From Planctomycetota bacterium (lineage in GTDB: Bacteria; Planctomycetota; UBA1135; UBA2386), in contig JACKHZ010000008.1 of assembly GCA_020638735.1 (NCBI GenBank), forward strand, positions 434,001 through 498,000: 64,000 nt of DNA. The letters run 5' to 3'. Numbering within the stretch: the first letter of the stretch is position 1; the number at the start of each line of letters is the position of its first letter. This document shows, piece after piece, positions 1 through 11,567 of this stretch. Both the position numbers and the translations under genes were made by a program. Below the pieces are notes generated by a model. The model worked only from the letters and a program-made list of their open reading frames with translations, was not told where the DNA came from and did no database searches.

Positions 1-1521
1 TTCTCGGCGATCTCGGCGGCGGGGCCGATCGTCGGACCGATCCTCGCCGCGATGTGGTTCGGCTGGCAGCCGGCGTTCTGGTGGATCGTGCTCGGCTGCA
101 TCTTCATCGGCGCGATGCACGACTTCGCGGCGCTGGTCGGCTCGGTGCGCCACGGCGCCTGCTCGATCGCGTCGGTGCTGCGAACCTATCTGAATCCGCG
201 CAGCTACGCGGCGTTCACGCTGTTCATCTGGCTGGCGCTGATCCTGGTCGTCGTCGCGTTCACCGACGTCACCGCCAACGCGTTCGTCGTCGCGCTCGAC
301 GTCACGGTGCCCGGCTCCGCGGTCGGCGGTGCCGGCGACCAGCTGGTGAAGATCGACGGCGGCGGCGTCGCGTCGAGCTCGATGCTCTACCTCGCGCTGA
401 GCATCGTCATGGGCCTCGTCGTGCGCTACCTGCGCTGGCCGCTGTGGCTGATCACGGTCGTGTTCGTGCCGGCGGTCGGCGTCGCGATCTGGCTCGGCCC
501 GTCGATGCCGATCGACCTGCGCGCATCAGGCGACATCCCCAACCTCTACTGGGCGTGGGGCATCCTCGCCTACTGCGGCGTCGCCTCGATGATGCCGATG
601 TGGCTCTTGCTGCAGCCACGCGGCTACCTCGGCGGCTTCTTCCTCTACCTGACGCTCGGCGGCGGCCTGCTCGGCCTGCTGTGGGCCAACCCGGCGATCG
701 AGTGGCCGGCGTTCGAGGGCTTCACGGCGAAGAACGGTCAGCCGCTGGTGCCGTTCCTGTTCATCACCATCGCCTGCGGCGCCTGCAGCGGCTTCCATGG
801 GCTGGTCTGTTCGGGGACGACGTCGAAGCAGATCGACCGCGAGCCCGACGCGCACCTGGTCGGCTACGGCGGCATGCTGCTCGAGGGCGTCGTCGCGCTG
901 GTCGCGCTGGCCTGCGTGATGATGCTGAAGCCCGGCAGCGAGCTTGCCGCCGCCGGGCCCGACAAGGTGTTCGGCGTCGGCATCGGTTCGTTCCTGCACG
1001 AGCTCGGCGTGCCGCTGCAGTTCGCCGTGACGTTCGGCATGCTGGCGTTCGCGACCTTCGTCTACGACACGCTCGACGTCTGCACGCGCCTGTCGCGCTA
1101 CCTGTTCTGCGAGTTCACCGGCTGGAAGGGCACCGCCGCGGGCGTCGTCGGCACGGTCGTCTCGCTGGCGCTGCCGGCGTGGTTCGTCGCCGAACGCGTC
1201 ACCGACGCCAGCGGCGCGCTGGTGCCCGCCTACAAGGTCGTCTGGCCGCTGTTCGGCTCGATCAACCAGCTGCTCGCCGGCCTGACGCTGGTCGGCCTGT
1301 CGCTGTGGCTGGCCAAGAGCGGCCGCGGCCTCCTGGTGCGCGCGCTGGTCGGTGTGCCGATGCTGTTCATGATGGGCATGACGGTGTCGGCGCTCGTGCT
1401 GCAGATCGCCAGCTCCAACAACGCGGTGCTGACGACGCTCGGCGTCGTGCTGCTCGCGCTGTCGCTGTGGATCACGTTCGAGGCGCTGCTGTCGCTGTGG
1501 AAGGGGAGGCCTGCACGATGA
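1..1521 (+). CDS. cstA: CstA-family peptide/pyruvate transporter, 5' end outside the window
   Basis: This is an inner-membrane transporter of the carbon starvation protein A family, known for uptake of peptides or pyruvate. The frame is open from base 1, where it reads FSAISAAGPIVGPILAA, a typical CstA segment that precedes the first internal ATG at 52. About 506 residues are visible and roughly 70 N-terminal residues are probably missing. Many hydrophobic helices alternate with short loops. Diagnostic stretches are GAMHDFAALVGSVRHG and ITIACGACSGFHGL near the middle. The stop TGA at 1519-1521 overlaps the ATG of the next gene (ATGA), so the two are probably translated together. The family assignment is firm; the substrate is not. 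Confidence 0.9.
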   Translation, partial: FSAISAAGPIVGPILAAMWFGWQPAFWWIVLGCIFIGAMHDFAALVGSVRHGACSIASVLRTYLNPRSYAAFTLFIWLALILVVVAFTDVTANAFVVALDVTVPGSAVGGAGDQLVKIDGGGVASSSMLYLALSIVMGLVVRYLRWPLWLITVVFVPAVGVAIWLGPSMPIDLRASGDIPNLYWAWGILAYCGVASMMPMWLLLQPRGYLGGFFLYLTLGGGLLGLLWANPAIEWPAFEGFTAKNGQPLVPFLFITIACGACSGFHGLVCSGTTSKQIDREPDAHLVGYGGMLLEGVVALVALACVMMLKPGSELAAAGPDKVFGVGIGSFLHELGVPLQFAVTFGMLAFATFVYDTLDVCTRLSRYLFCEFTGWKGTAAGVVGTVVSLALPAWFVAERVTDASGALVPAYKVVWPLFGSINQLLAGLTLVGLSLWLAKSGRGLLVRALVGVPMLFMMGMTVSALVLQIASSNNAVLTTLGVVLLALSLWITFEALLSLWKGRPAR

Positions 1522-2684
1522 GGAAGTCCTGCACCGTCGTCGCCGCGCTGCTCGCGGCCGCCGCTCCGTTCGCCGCGGCCCAGTCCAAGTCCCCCGACGC
1601 GACGTTCGACAAGGAAGGCCGGCCGAAGGACCCCGCGTTCTTCCCGGTCGCGGTGTGGCTGCAGGCGCCGCACAACGCGCAGCGCTACCGCGAGATCGGC
1701 ATCAACCTGTACGTCGGCCTGTTCGGCGGCCCGACCGAGGCGCAGCTGACCGCGCTGCGCGACGCGAAGATGCCGGTGATCTGCCAACAGAACGAAGTGG
1801 GCCTGCATTGGAAGGGCGCCCCGATCGTCGGCTGGATGCACGGCGACGAACCCGACAACGCGCAGGCCAAGGAGGGCGGCGGCTACGGCCCGCCGGTCGC
1901 GCCCAAGGAGATCGTCGCCGGCTACGTCGACATGAAGAAGGCCGACAAGACGCGGCCGGTGCTGCTCAACCTCGGCCAGGGCGCGGCGTGGGACGGCTGG
2001 ATCGGCCGCGGCGTGCGCACCAATCACCCCGAGGACTACCGCGACTACGTCGAGGGCTGCGACATCGCGTCGTTCGACATCTACCCGGTCACGCACGACC
2101 ACCGCGACGTGAAGGGCCACCTCGAGTTCGTCGCGCGCGGCGTGCAGCGGCTGCGCGAAGGTGGCCGCGGCAAGCCCGTGTGGGCGTGCATCGAGACCGG
2201 TCACGTCTCGAGCAAGGACACGCGGCCGACGCCGCAGCAGGTCGTCGACGAGGTCTGGATCGCCATCGCGTCCGGCGCGGCGGGCATCGTCTACTTCTGC
2301 CACGAGTTCGCGCCCGCGTTCGTCGAGGCCGGGTTGCTGGCGCACGAGGACGTGCGCGCGGCGGTTGCGGAGCTCGACGCGGAGCTCGCGGAGCTGGCGC
2401 CGGTGCTCAACGCGGCGGTGCTCGACGACGCGGTCAAGCTGCGCGGCGACGACGCGGAGCGGTTCGCGGTGCGCGCGCACCGGGACGGCGCCACGCTGCA
2501 CGTGTTCGTCGCGTCGCTGAGCCCGGACGAAGGTGAGCTGAAGCTGACGGTCAAGGGCCAGCGGGTCGGCGCCGCCGCGTGGCGAGGCGACGAGGGCAAG
2601 GAGCAGAAGCAGCGCCTGAAGGACGGCGGCCTCACCACGCAGCTGCGCGGCTACGGCCACCTGCACCTGCGCATCACCCGCTGA
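1518..2684 (+). CDS. Secreted TIM-barrel (glycoside-hydrolase-like) protein
   Basis: A 388-residue exported protein. The ATG at 1518 overlaps the cstA stop codon, and the N-terminus MRKSCTVVAALLAAAAPFAA is a clear signal peptide with cleavage likely after AAA or AQ. The mature part looks like a (beta/alpha)8 barrel: REIGINLYVGLFGG, MPVICQQNE, IVGWMHGDEPD, ASFDIYPVTHDH, PVWACIETG and GIVYFCHEF have the spacing and acidic strand ends of glycoside hydrolase clan A-like proteins. Candidate catalytic acids are E/D in GDEPD and E in CIETG. No specific GH family is recognised, so the substrate is unknown. Coupling to cstA suggests a role in acquiring organic nutrients, which is inference. Confidence 0.65.
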   Translation: MRKSCTVVAALLAAAAPFAAAQSKSPDATFDKEGRPKDPAFFPVAVWLQAPHNAQRYREIGINLYVGLFGGPTEAQLTALRDAKMPVICQQNEVGLHWKGAPIVGWMHGDEPDNAQAKEGGGYGPPVAPKEIVAGYVDMKKADKTRPVLLNLGQGAAWDGWIGRGVRTNHPEDYRDYVEGCDIASFDIYPVTHDHRDVKGHLEFVARGVQRLREGGRGKPVWACIETGHVSSKDTRPTPQQVVDEVWIAIASGAAGIVYFCHEFAPAFVEAGLLAHEDVRAAVAELDAELAELAPVLNAAVLDDAVKLRGDDAERFAVRAHRDGATLHVFVASLSPDEGELKLTVKGQRVGAAAWRGDEGKEQKQRLKDGGLTTQLRGYGHLHLRITR

Positions 2685-2724
2685 GGCTCGCCCGGCGCGC
2701 CGCCGACCTGCTAGGCTGCGCGGC

Positions 2725-4230
2725 GTGAGTCTCGCCCGAACAACGTTCTTCCTGCTGACGCTCGCCGCGCCGGCCCTCGCCCAGGACCCGTTGACCCAGC
2801 AGGCGCTGAAGCGCATCGAGCGCGCCGAGCAGGCGTTGGCGACGCTGCAGGCAGGCGACACACGTGGCCTGCAGAGCGTCATCGCCGACCTCAACTGGGC
2901 GCAGAAGCGGCTCGGCGGCGCCTACGACAAGAACGACGCGCACTACAAGAAGGCCGTCGAGCGCCATACCGCGGCGGTGCAGAAGGCCAACGCGCTGGCG
3001 ACCGCGCAGCCGGGCGGCGGCAGCGGGCCGACGTTCGACCCGGCCAAGCTGCAACAGCTGCAGAAGGAGATCGACGCCGCGCAGCACAACTTCGACATCG
3101 TGCCGCAGAAGTTGTGGCAGGACGCAGCGCGGCAGCGCGGCACGCAGCGCGACCTCGACAAGCTCGCCGAGCGGCTGGCGGCGTTCCCCGAGGAGGCGGC
3201 GCAGGTCGCCGAGGTCGCGGCGAAGCTGCGCACGCTGCAGCAGAAGTTCGCGGCGGCGACCGGCCGCGCGGCCAGCGATCAGGCCGGCGCCGGCGACGTC
3301 GACCAGCAGGTCGAGCAGTTGATGCAGCGCTACACCGGCCAGAACCTGCCGCAGCTGCCGGAGCAGCCCTACTCGCCCGAACGCGTCGAGACCTACCTGC
3401 GACTGGTGAAGCAGCTGCGTGAAGTGGACCTGCCGCGCGACCTCGCCGTCGCCGAGCGCGCCACGCAGAACACCGCGGCCAACGCGCAGCGTTCGTCGTC
3501 GCTGCTGCACACGCTGCGCAGCGACTGGCCGCGGCGCCTGGCCGACAACGACGTGCAGCTGGCCGGACAGGTGGCGCTGGCGGCGAAGCTCGGCGCCGAG
3601 TTCGCCGACTGGGTGCTGGCGACGAACGCCGAGGATCGCGATCAGGTCGCCAATCGCATCCTGTCGCGAGGCGCGTTCGACGCCAACGTCGCGCGTCTGC
3701 TGGAAGCGCAGCAGGCGGTCGAGGTCGCCGCGCTGCACGACCGCCTGGTCGGCCCGCCGCCGGTCGCCGAAGGCGAACAGCCCCTCGATCGCCAGGCGCA
3801 GCAGCAGAAGGTCACCGACGCGCTGTCGCACCTGAAGAAGCTGGCGGTGTCGACGCTCGACGCAGTGCGCATGCCGGCCGCGGCGAGCACCGACGCCGAG
3901 CTGTTGGCGATCGCCGAGAAGACGCTGCGGCAGAAGGACTACGGCGTCGGCGAGTGGCAGCGGCTGGTGATCAACATGGACAAGCGCCACCGCGAGCGCA
4001 CCGAGGGCTGGATCCGCCCCGGCACCGTCACCACCACCGTGTCGGTCTACAAGTACGAGTGGGACGAGTTCCAGGTCACCACCGCCGAGCAGGTCGGCGA
4101 CGAGACGTGGCTGTTCTTCAACCTGCTGAAGTACTACCAGTCGGGCGACCCGACCACGCCGGTCGGCCGCTGGATCCTCAGCAAGCGCTTCGAGTCGACG
4201 CGCATCCTGCCCGCCAACGTCGACAAGTAG
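2725..4230 (+). CDS. Secreted coiled-coil protein of unknown function
   Basis: A 501-residue protein starting with GTG at 2725. The start MSLARTTFFLLTLAAPALAQ is a signal peptide. Residues about 20-400 are rich in Gln, Ala, Glu and Leu with heptad-like spacing and few aromatic residues, indicating long alpha-helical coiled coil. The last 70 residues change character (GWIRPGTVTTTVSVYKYEWDE, then LLKYYQSGDPTTPVGRWILS) and look like a small beta-rich domain. I do not recognise the family. A TAGGCT hexamer lies seven bases before the GTG with no Shine-Dalgarno sequence between them, so the transcript may be leaderless. The gene faces the propeller gene tail to tail across a hairpin. Confidence 0.75.
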   Translation: MSLARTTFFLLTLAAPALAQDPLTQQALKRIERAEQALATLQAGDTRGLQSVIADLNWAQKRLGGAYDKNDAHYKKAVERHTAAVQKANALATAQPGGGSGPTFDPAKLQQLQKEIDAAQHNFDIVPQKLWQDAARQRGTQRDLDKLAERLAAFPEEAAQVAEVAAKLRTLQQKFAAATGRAASDQAGAGDVDQQVEQLMQRYTGQNLPQLPEQPYSPERVETYLRLVKQLREVDLPRDLAVAERATQNTAANAQRSSSLLHTLRSDWPRRLADNDVQLAGQVALAAKLGAEFADWVLATNAEDRDQVANRILSRGAFDANVARLLEAQQAVEVAALHDRLVGPPPVAEGEQPLDRQAQQQKVTDALSHLKKLAVSTLDAVRMPAAASTDAELLAIAEKTLRQKDYGVGEWQRLVINMDKRHRERTEGWIRPGTVTTTVSVYKYEWDEFQVTTAEQVGDETWLFFNLLKYYQSGDPTTPVGRWILSKRFESTRILPANVDK

Positions 4231-4235
4231 CGGAA

Positions 4236-4266
4236 CGAGGACACCAGGCCCGCCAGGTGCTCCTCG
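4236..4266. terminator. Hairpin between convergent genes
   Basis: CGAGGACACC pairs with GGTG(C)TCCTCG across a loop of about ten bases, with one bulged C. It lies between two converging stop codons (4230 and 4285), so it could end transcription from both sides. No T-run follows, so intrinsic termination is not certain. Confidence 0.5.
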
Positions 4267-4284
4267 TCTCGCCGCGCCTCGTGC

Positions 4285-7515
<3,231 letters not shown>

Positions 7516-7569
7516 GAAGTCTCCACCCCAGCTCAGCGGTGACGGGGCAGGCCAAAGGATGTAGTGTCC

Positions 7570-7586
7570 AGTGCTTGTCCAGCACT
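7570..7586. promoter_or_regulatory. Inverted repeat in the divergent promoter region
   Basis: AGTGCT-TGTCC-AGCACT is a perfect 6-base inverted repeat with a 5-base spacer, inside the 99-base gap between the divergent genes starting at 7515 and 7615. It is well placed for an operator controlling the ATPase/DUF4276 cassette, or for a hairpin in its leader. No clear -35/-10 pair can be assigned next to it. Confidence 0.35.
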
Positions 7587-7614
7587 TGGCGCCCGAGAAG
7601 GGTGCCGCAGCTCC

Positions 7615-8826
7615 ATGGCGCAAACCACCCATTTCGTCCGCCGTGTCAGGCTGAAGAACTACCGCAGTATCGGCGCATGCGACGTGCAGCTGGGGCCACT
7701 CAACTTCCTGGTGGGGCCGAACGGGTCGGGAAAGAGCAACTTCCTCGACGCGCTTCGTTTCGTCACCGACTCGCTCAACCAATCGCTCGACCACGCGATC
7801 CGTGACCGCGGTGGAGTCCAAGAAGTCCGACGGCGCTCTCACGGTCACCCGAACAACTTCGCGATTCGGCTCGACTTCGGAACTGACGAATTCGAGGGGC
7901 ACCATACTTTCGAGGTCACGGCTTCCGGACGTGGCGCGTGGTCGGTCAAGCGCGAGCACTGCCTCGTGCGCATGCACGCCGAGACGTTCCGCGCGCCGGA
8001 CGGCTTTCGCTACCGACTCGAGGACGGCAAGGTCGTCGATTGGCCAGCCGCCCTGGGCGCTGCTCCACCGTGCAGCCCGGACCGACTGTTCCTCGTCAAC
8101 GCCGCAGGCCACGTCCCCTTCCGCGCCGTGTTCGACGCGCTCGCCCATATGGGTTTCTACAACCTCAACCCGGGCGTGATGCGCAGCCTGCAGCCACCGG
8201 ATCCCGGCCACTTGCTCAAGCGCGACGGCGCCAACATCGCCAGCGTCTTGTCTCACCTCGACGCCGACGAAGAACGCAAGCAACGGCTCGTCGAGTATCT
8301 CGGCAAGGTCTCACCGGGCATCGTCGGCGTGGAGCCCAAGTCGCTCGGCCCCGCAGAGACGGTCGAGTTCCGGCAACGCGTTCACGGTGCTAGCGATCCT
8401 TGGCGATTCCTGGCGCAGAACATGTCGGATGGCACCGTGCGCGCGCTCGGTGTGCTGGTCGCGCTGCACCAGACCGGCAACGGATCGCCGATGCCCCTGG
8501 TCGGCATCGAAGAGCCCGAGACGGCGCTGCATCCCGCGGCAGCCGGCGTGTTGCTCGATGCGCTGCGCGACGCCGCCAGCCGCATGCAAGTGCTCGCTAC
8601 CACCCACAGCGCCGAGCTGCTCGCCGATCCCGACATCGACGACGCTTCGATCCTGGCCGTGACCTCGGAGGACAACGAGACGCGCATCGGCCCCATCGAC
8701 CGCATCGGCCGCGAAGCCATGCGCGAGCGCCTCTACACGGCCGGCGAGCTGCTTCGTGAGGATCGGCTGCGCCCGGACGAGGAGCAGGCACGCCCGAAGC
8801 AGCTCCACCTCTTCGACGGCGAGTAG
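7615..8826 (+). CDS. AAA-family ATPase (RecF/OLD-like, AAA_21 type)
   Basis: A 403-residue ABC/SMC-type ATPase. I start it at ATG 7615, just before the conserved opening FVRRVRLKNYRSIG and after a purine-rich GAGAAGGG; the frame stays open upstream to 7564. Walker A is GPNGSGKS at residues 34-41. The Walker B/D-loop region is VGIEEPETALHP near residue 297, and a switch His sits in TTHSAEL near 328. This layout is typical of stand-alone ATPases of the RecF/OLD/AbiL class that act with a partner nuclease. The DUF4276 gene follows after 15 bases. Codons ending in A or T look more frequent than in neighbouring genes, which may indicate acquisition by transfer. Anti-phage function is inference from the pairing. 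Confidence 0.88.
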   Translation: MAQTTHFVRRVRLKNYRSIGACDVQLGPLNFLVGPNGSGKSNFLDALRFVTDSLNQSLDHAIRDRGGVQEVRRRSHGHPNNFAIRLDFGTDEFEGHHTFEVTASGRGAWSVKREHCLVRMHAETFRAPDGFRYRLEDGKVVDWPAALGAAPPCSPDRLFLVNAAGHVPFRAVFDALAHMGFYNLNPGVMRSLQPPDPGHLLKRDGANIASVLSHLDADEERKQRLVEYLGKVSPGIVGVEPKSLGPAETVEFRQRVHGASDPWRFLAQNMSDGTVRALGVLVALHQTGNGSPMPLVGIEEPETALHPAAAGVLLDALRDAASRMQVLATTHSAELLADPDIDDASILAVTSEDNETRIGPIDRIGREAMRERLYTAGELLREDRLRPDEEQARPKQLHLFDGE

Positions 8827-8841
8827 GCGCGGGCAGACGCC

Positions 8842-9423
8842 ATGAAGATCGTCCCCATCGTCGAGGGCCACGGCGACGTCGAAGCAGTCCCGGTCCTGCT
8901 GCGGCGATGGTGCTCCGCCGAGGGAAGCGCAGCAGAGATCGCGCGCCCGCATCGACTGGCGCGCGGCAAGCTCGCGCAGGAGGCTGAGGTTCGCCGCCGC
9001 ATGCAGCTGATCGCCAAGGAGACGGTCCCTGGCGATGCGGTGCTGGCCATCTTCGACGCCGACGAGGATTGCCCTGCGACGCTGGCTCCACTGGTGCTCT
9101 CGTGGATGCAGTCCGAGCGACCGGACCGCAGCTCCGGCGTCGTCATGGCCACCGCGGAGTTCGAGGCATGGTTCGTGGCCTCCGCTCATTGCCTCGTGGC
9201 GAGGGGCAAGCTGCTGGCCGGAACGCAGCCCCATGCGCAGCCCGAGTCCGTTCGCGACGCCAAGGGTTGGCTCACTTCGCGCATGCGGAGCCGCTACAGC
9301 GAGACCGTGGACCAGCCGAGCTTCGCCGCCTTGTTCGACTTCGATGAAGCCCGGGCGTGCAGTTCGTTCCGCAAGCTCGAGCGGGAGTTGCGCAGGCTGC
9401 TCGGCGGGTCCGTGCCCGAATAG
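8842..9423 (+). CDS. DUF4276 family protein, TOPRIM-like partner of the ATPase
   Basis: A 193-residue protein that opens with MKIVPIVEGHGDVEAVP. The glutamate at position 8 and the pair D72/D74 in IFDADEDCP sit at the ends of two predicted strands, the arrangement of TOPRIM metal-binding residues; MATAEFEAWF near residue 105 is a further DUF4276 hallmark. The ATG is 15 bases after the ATPase stop, so the genes are almost certainly co-transcribed. OLD-family nucleases join an ABC ATPase to a TOPRIM domain in one chain, and here the same two parts are on separate chains, as in RloA/RloB-like pairs. Nuclease activity is predicted only from these acidic residues. Confidence 0.85.
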   Translation: MKIVPIVEGHGDVEAVPVLLRRWCSAEGSAAEIARPHRLARGKLAQEAEVRRRMQLIAKETVPGDAVLAIFDADEDCPATLAPLVLSWMQSERPDRSSGVVMATAEFEAWFVASAHCLVARGKLLAGTQPHAQPESVRDAKGWLTSRMRSRYSETVDQPSFAALFDFDEARACSSFRKLERELRRLLGGSVPE

Positions 9424-9461
9424 TCCCGTCGCCGGAAACGCGGAGACGCTACGTTCCTGGC

Positions 9462-10990
9462 ATGTCGCTGCGGAGGAACGACCAGATCGGGCTCGCCGTG
9501 CTGTTCGTCGCAGCAGCGCTTCTATGGGCATGGAAGGCCCCCGAGCCCCCGAGACCGGTCCGAGCCCATTGCCGCCGGTGACGCTGCCTGAGCGACGCGA
9601 CGCGCCGGCCCTGACGGTGCGCTGTCTGCTGCCCGATGGCGCGCCGGCGGTCGGCGCGGAACTGCGGATTCGCTGGCCGCAGTCGGCGATGACCACGGTG
9701 GAAGCATCGCCCCGTGCGACCCGTCGGCTCAGGGTGACTGCGACGACCGATGCAAACGGCACAGCGCGGGTGCCGTGGCAACCGCTGTTCTCGGGCACGG
9801 CGCGCGTCACGGCGACGGTCGGCGCGTTCGAAGGCTCGCTCGCGCTGCGCACCGACGAGCCGCTCGAGTCCGAACACGAACTGCGGCTCGCACCGACTCA
9901 GGCGCTGCGCGTCGCGGCGCGGCGCGCCGACGGCAGCCCGGCGGTCGGCATGCGCGTCGAGCTCGGCCCCGCACCGCTCGACCTGGCAGCAGATGCGACG
10001 CCCCCGGCCCTGATGGTGACGCACTCCGACGCCGATGGGGAGGCGCGCTTCGACGACGTCGAGTGGTTGCGCGAGCAGCTCGCGCGACGAGGCGAGCAGC
10101 GCCACGTGGCTCTCACCGTCTGCCTGCCCGGGCAGCCGCTGACGCAGCGGCTGCCGCTGCCGTGGCCGAGCGAACCCATCGTCGTGCAGCTGCCACCGAC
10201 CGGCTTCGTGCACGTCCTGCTGCGCGACCGCGACGGCGCGCTGGTCGATGGCATCGATGCCGTCGCCATCCACCCGATCGACACCGCGATCACGACCGAG
10301 CTGCCGCGCACGCAACGCGACGGCACGAACTTCGAGGTCCCGCTTGGCCGACGCTGGCAGGCCGGCGCGCTCGGCTTCGGCGACGCCGAGGTCGAAGGAC
10401 CACGCTCCGCCGACGAAGTCGTCGAGGCCACGGCAGTGCACCGCGACGACGCCATGCACGTCCGCGCGCGGATCCTGGTGCCCGGGCGTTGGCCGCAACG
10501 GCTCGAGCTGCGCTACGAGCAGGGCTCGCGCGTCGCGTTCGCCGCCGACGACGGCTTCGTCTGCCTGCAGGTACTGCGCGGCAACCGCAGCGACACCTAC
10601 GACGACGAACTGCAGTGGCGCGACGAGGTCGACGGCCGGTTGTGGATCCATCCACTGCGCGTGCCGCTGCAGCTGGGACACGTCGTCGCGCTCGGCGACC
10701 TGGTGCTGCGCGAGGCAGAGCCGCAGCTACCGCTGCTGGTCACCGGCCGCGTCATCGACCAGCGCCCACCGGAGCGCCGCGACCAGCCGCTGCCGATGCT
10801 ACGCGCCGTGCCGGCCATCGGCTTGCCCATCGGTCGCTTCCCGGTGCGCCCGCGCGCCGACGGTTCGTTCGCGATCCACGACGAGGGGTCCGGAAGCAAC
10901 TTCGTGCTCCTCATCGATCCGAACGAAGGCGACGTCGGGCCGATCCCGTTCGCTGCCGGCCAACGCGGCCTCGAGATCACGCTGCGCTGA
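9462..10990 (+). CDS. Membrane-anchored protein with repeated beta (CarboxypepD_reg-like) domains; reading frame broken near 9540
   Basis: The ATG at 9462 opens MSLRRNDQIGLAVLFVAAAL, a signal-anchor helix, but this frame stops at 9581. The rest of the protein continues to 10990 in a different frame. Reading one extra C in the C-runs at 9538-9550 joins the two into ...WKAPEPPETGPSPLPPVTLP and gives about 509 residues. Without that change the longest usable start is ATG 9524 or 9530, which lacks any export signal. The body contains at least three beta-sandwich repeats of the kind 'L-x-V-x-x-x-x-x-DG-x-PAVG...D-x-x-G-x-A' (from about 9610, 9900 and 10190), similar to carboxypeptidase regulatory-like domains. 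The function is unknown. A TACGTT hexamer lies six bases before the ATG at 9462. Confidence 0.6.
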
Positions 10991-11007
10991 AGTTCACGCA
11001 GAGGCGC

Positions 11008-11259
11008 TCACTCCGGCCCACCGTGCCAGTCCCAGAGGTCTGGGAACCAGCCGAGGTCGACGCCGACCCACCACACCACCACCGCGACCAGCGTCCACAT
11101 GACGATCGCGCCGGCGCGCTCCTGGATGTCGAAGTGGTGCTTGTCGTAGTGACGGCCGGGGCCCTTGGCGAGGCTGTCGGGCACCGTCTTGAGGTGGCGG
11201 AACGGCGGCTGTTCGACCGGGCTCGGGCGATTCGGGAGCTGGCTGCGTTCGTCGCTCAT
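11008..11259 (-). CDS. Small single-helix membrane protein, paralogue of the next gene
   Basis: An 83-residue protein with an excellent GGAGG ribosome site five to six bases before ATG 11259. The N-terminal half is polar and proline/arginine-rich (LPNRPSPVE, GPGRHYDKHHF). One hydrophobic helix follows (AIVMWTLVAVVVWWVGVDLG), and the tail WFPDLWDWHGG is aromatic. The 85-residue gene at 11306-11563 has the same plan: LPNRP, GPGR-YD-HHF, one helix, GVDLG and a W-H tail. Tandem duplication is therefore evident. It probably belongs to one transcript with the esterase upstream. No family is recognised. Confidence 0.75.
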   Translation of the reverse strand: MSDERSQLPNRPSPVEQPPFRHLKTVPDSLAKGPGRHYDKHHFDIQERAGAIVMWTLVAVVVWWVGVDLGWFPDLWDWHGGPE

Positions 11260-11305
11260 CGGCACCTCCGCGGCCATGCTAGCAGGACGAGGCCGCGGCT
11301 GCCGT

Positions 11306-11563
11306 TCACCGCACGCTGTGCCAGCCGAAGACGTCCGGCAGGATGCCGAGATCGACGCCGAACCAGAACAGCACGAAGCCCCCCAACACCAGCAGCACGA
11401 AGCCGTCGCCGCTGGCCATGCGGGCGAAATGGCGGCGGTCGTAGCGGCGACCGGGGCCGGGCGGCAAGCGGTCCGGCAGCGTCGAGTGATGGCGGAACAG
11501 CCGGCGCTCGCTCGCATCGGGGCGGTTGGGCAGGCTGCTGCGTTCGTTGCTCGGCGGGTTCAT
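11306..11563 (-). CDS. Small single-helix membrane protein, paralogue of the previous gene
   Basis: An 85-residue protein. Its start lies four bases beyond the stop of the esterase gene, so translation is likely coupled. Features shared with the 83-residue copy are SLPNRPD, GPGRRYDRRHF, a single hydrophobic helix (FVLLVLGGFVLFWFGVDLG) and a short aromatic tail (VFGWHSVR). The two copies differ in most other positions, so the duplication is old. The cytoplasmic part is predicted on the Arg-rich N-terminal side. No function is recognised. Confidence 0.75.
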   Translation of the reverse strand: MNPPSNERSSLPNRPDASERRLFRHHSTLPDRLPPGPGRRYDRRHFARMASGDGFVLLVLGGFVLFWFGVDLGILPDVFGWHSVR

Positions 11564-11567
11564 CGGG

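Noticed and set aside
9524..9590. Programmed -1 frameshifting to join the two frames of the 9462 gene
   Set aside because: No X-XXY-YYZ slippery heptamer in the right frame and no clear downstream stem; a one-base indel in the C-run is simpler.
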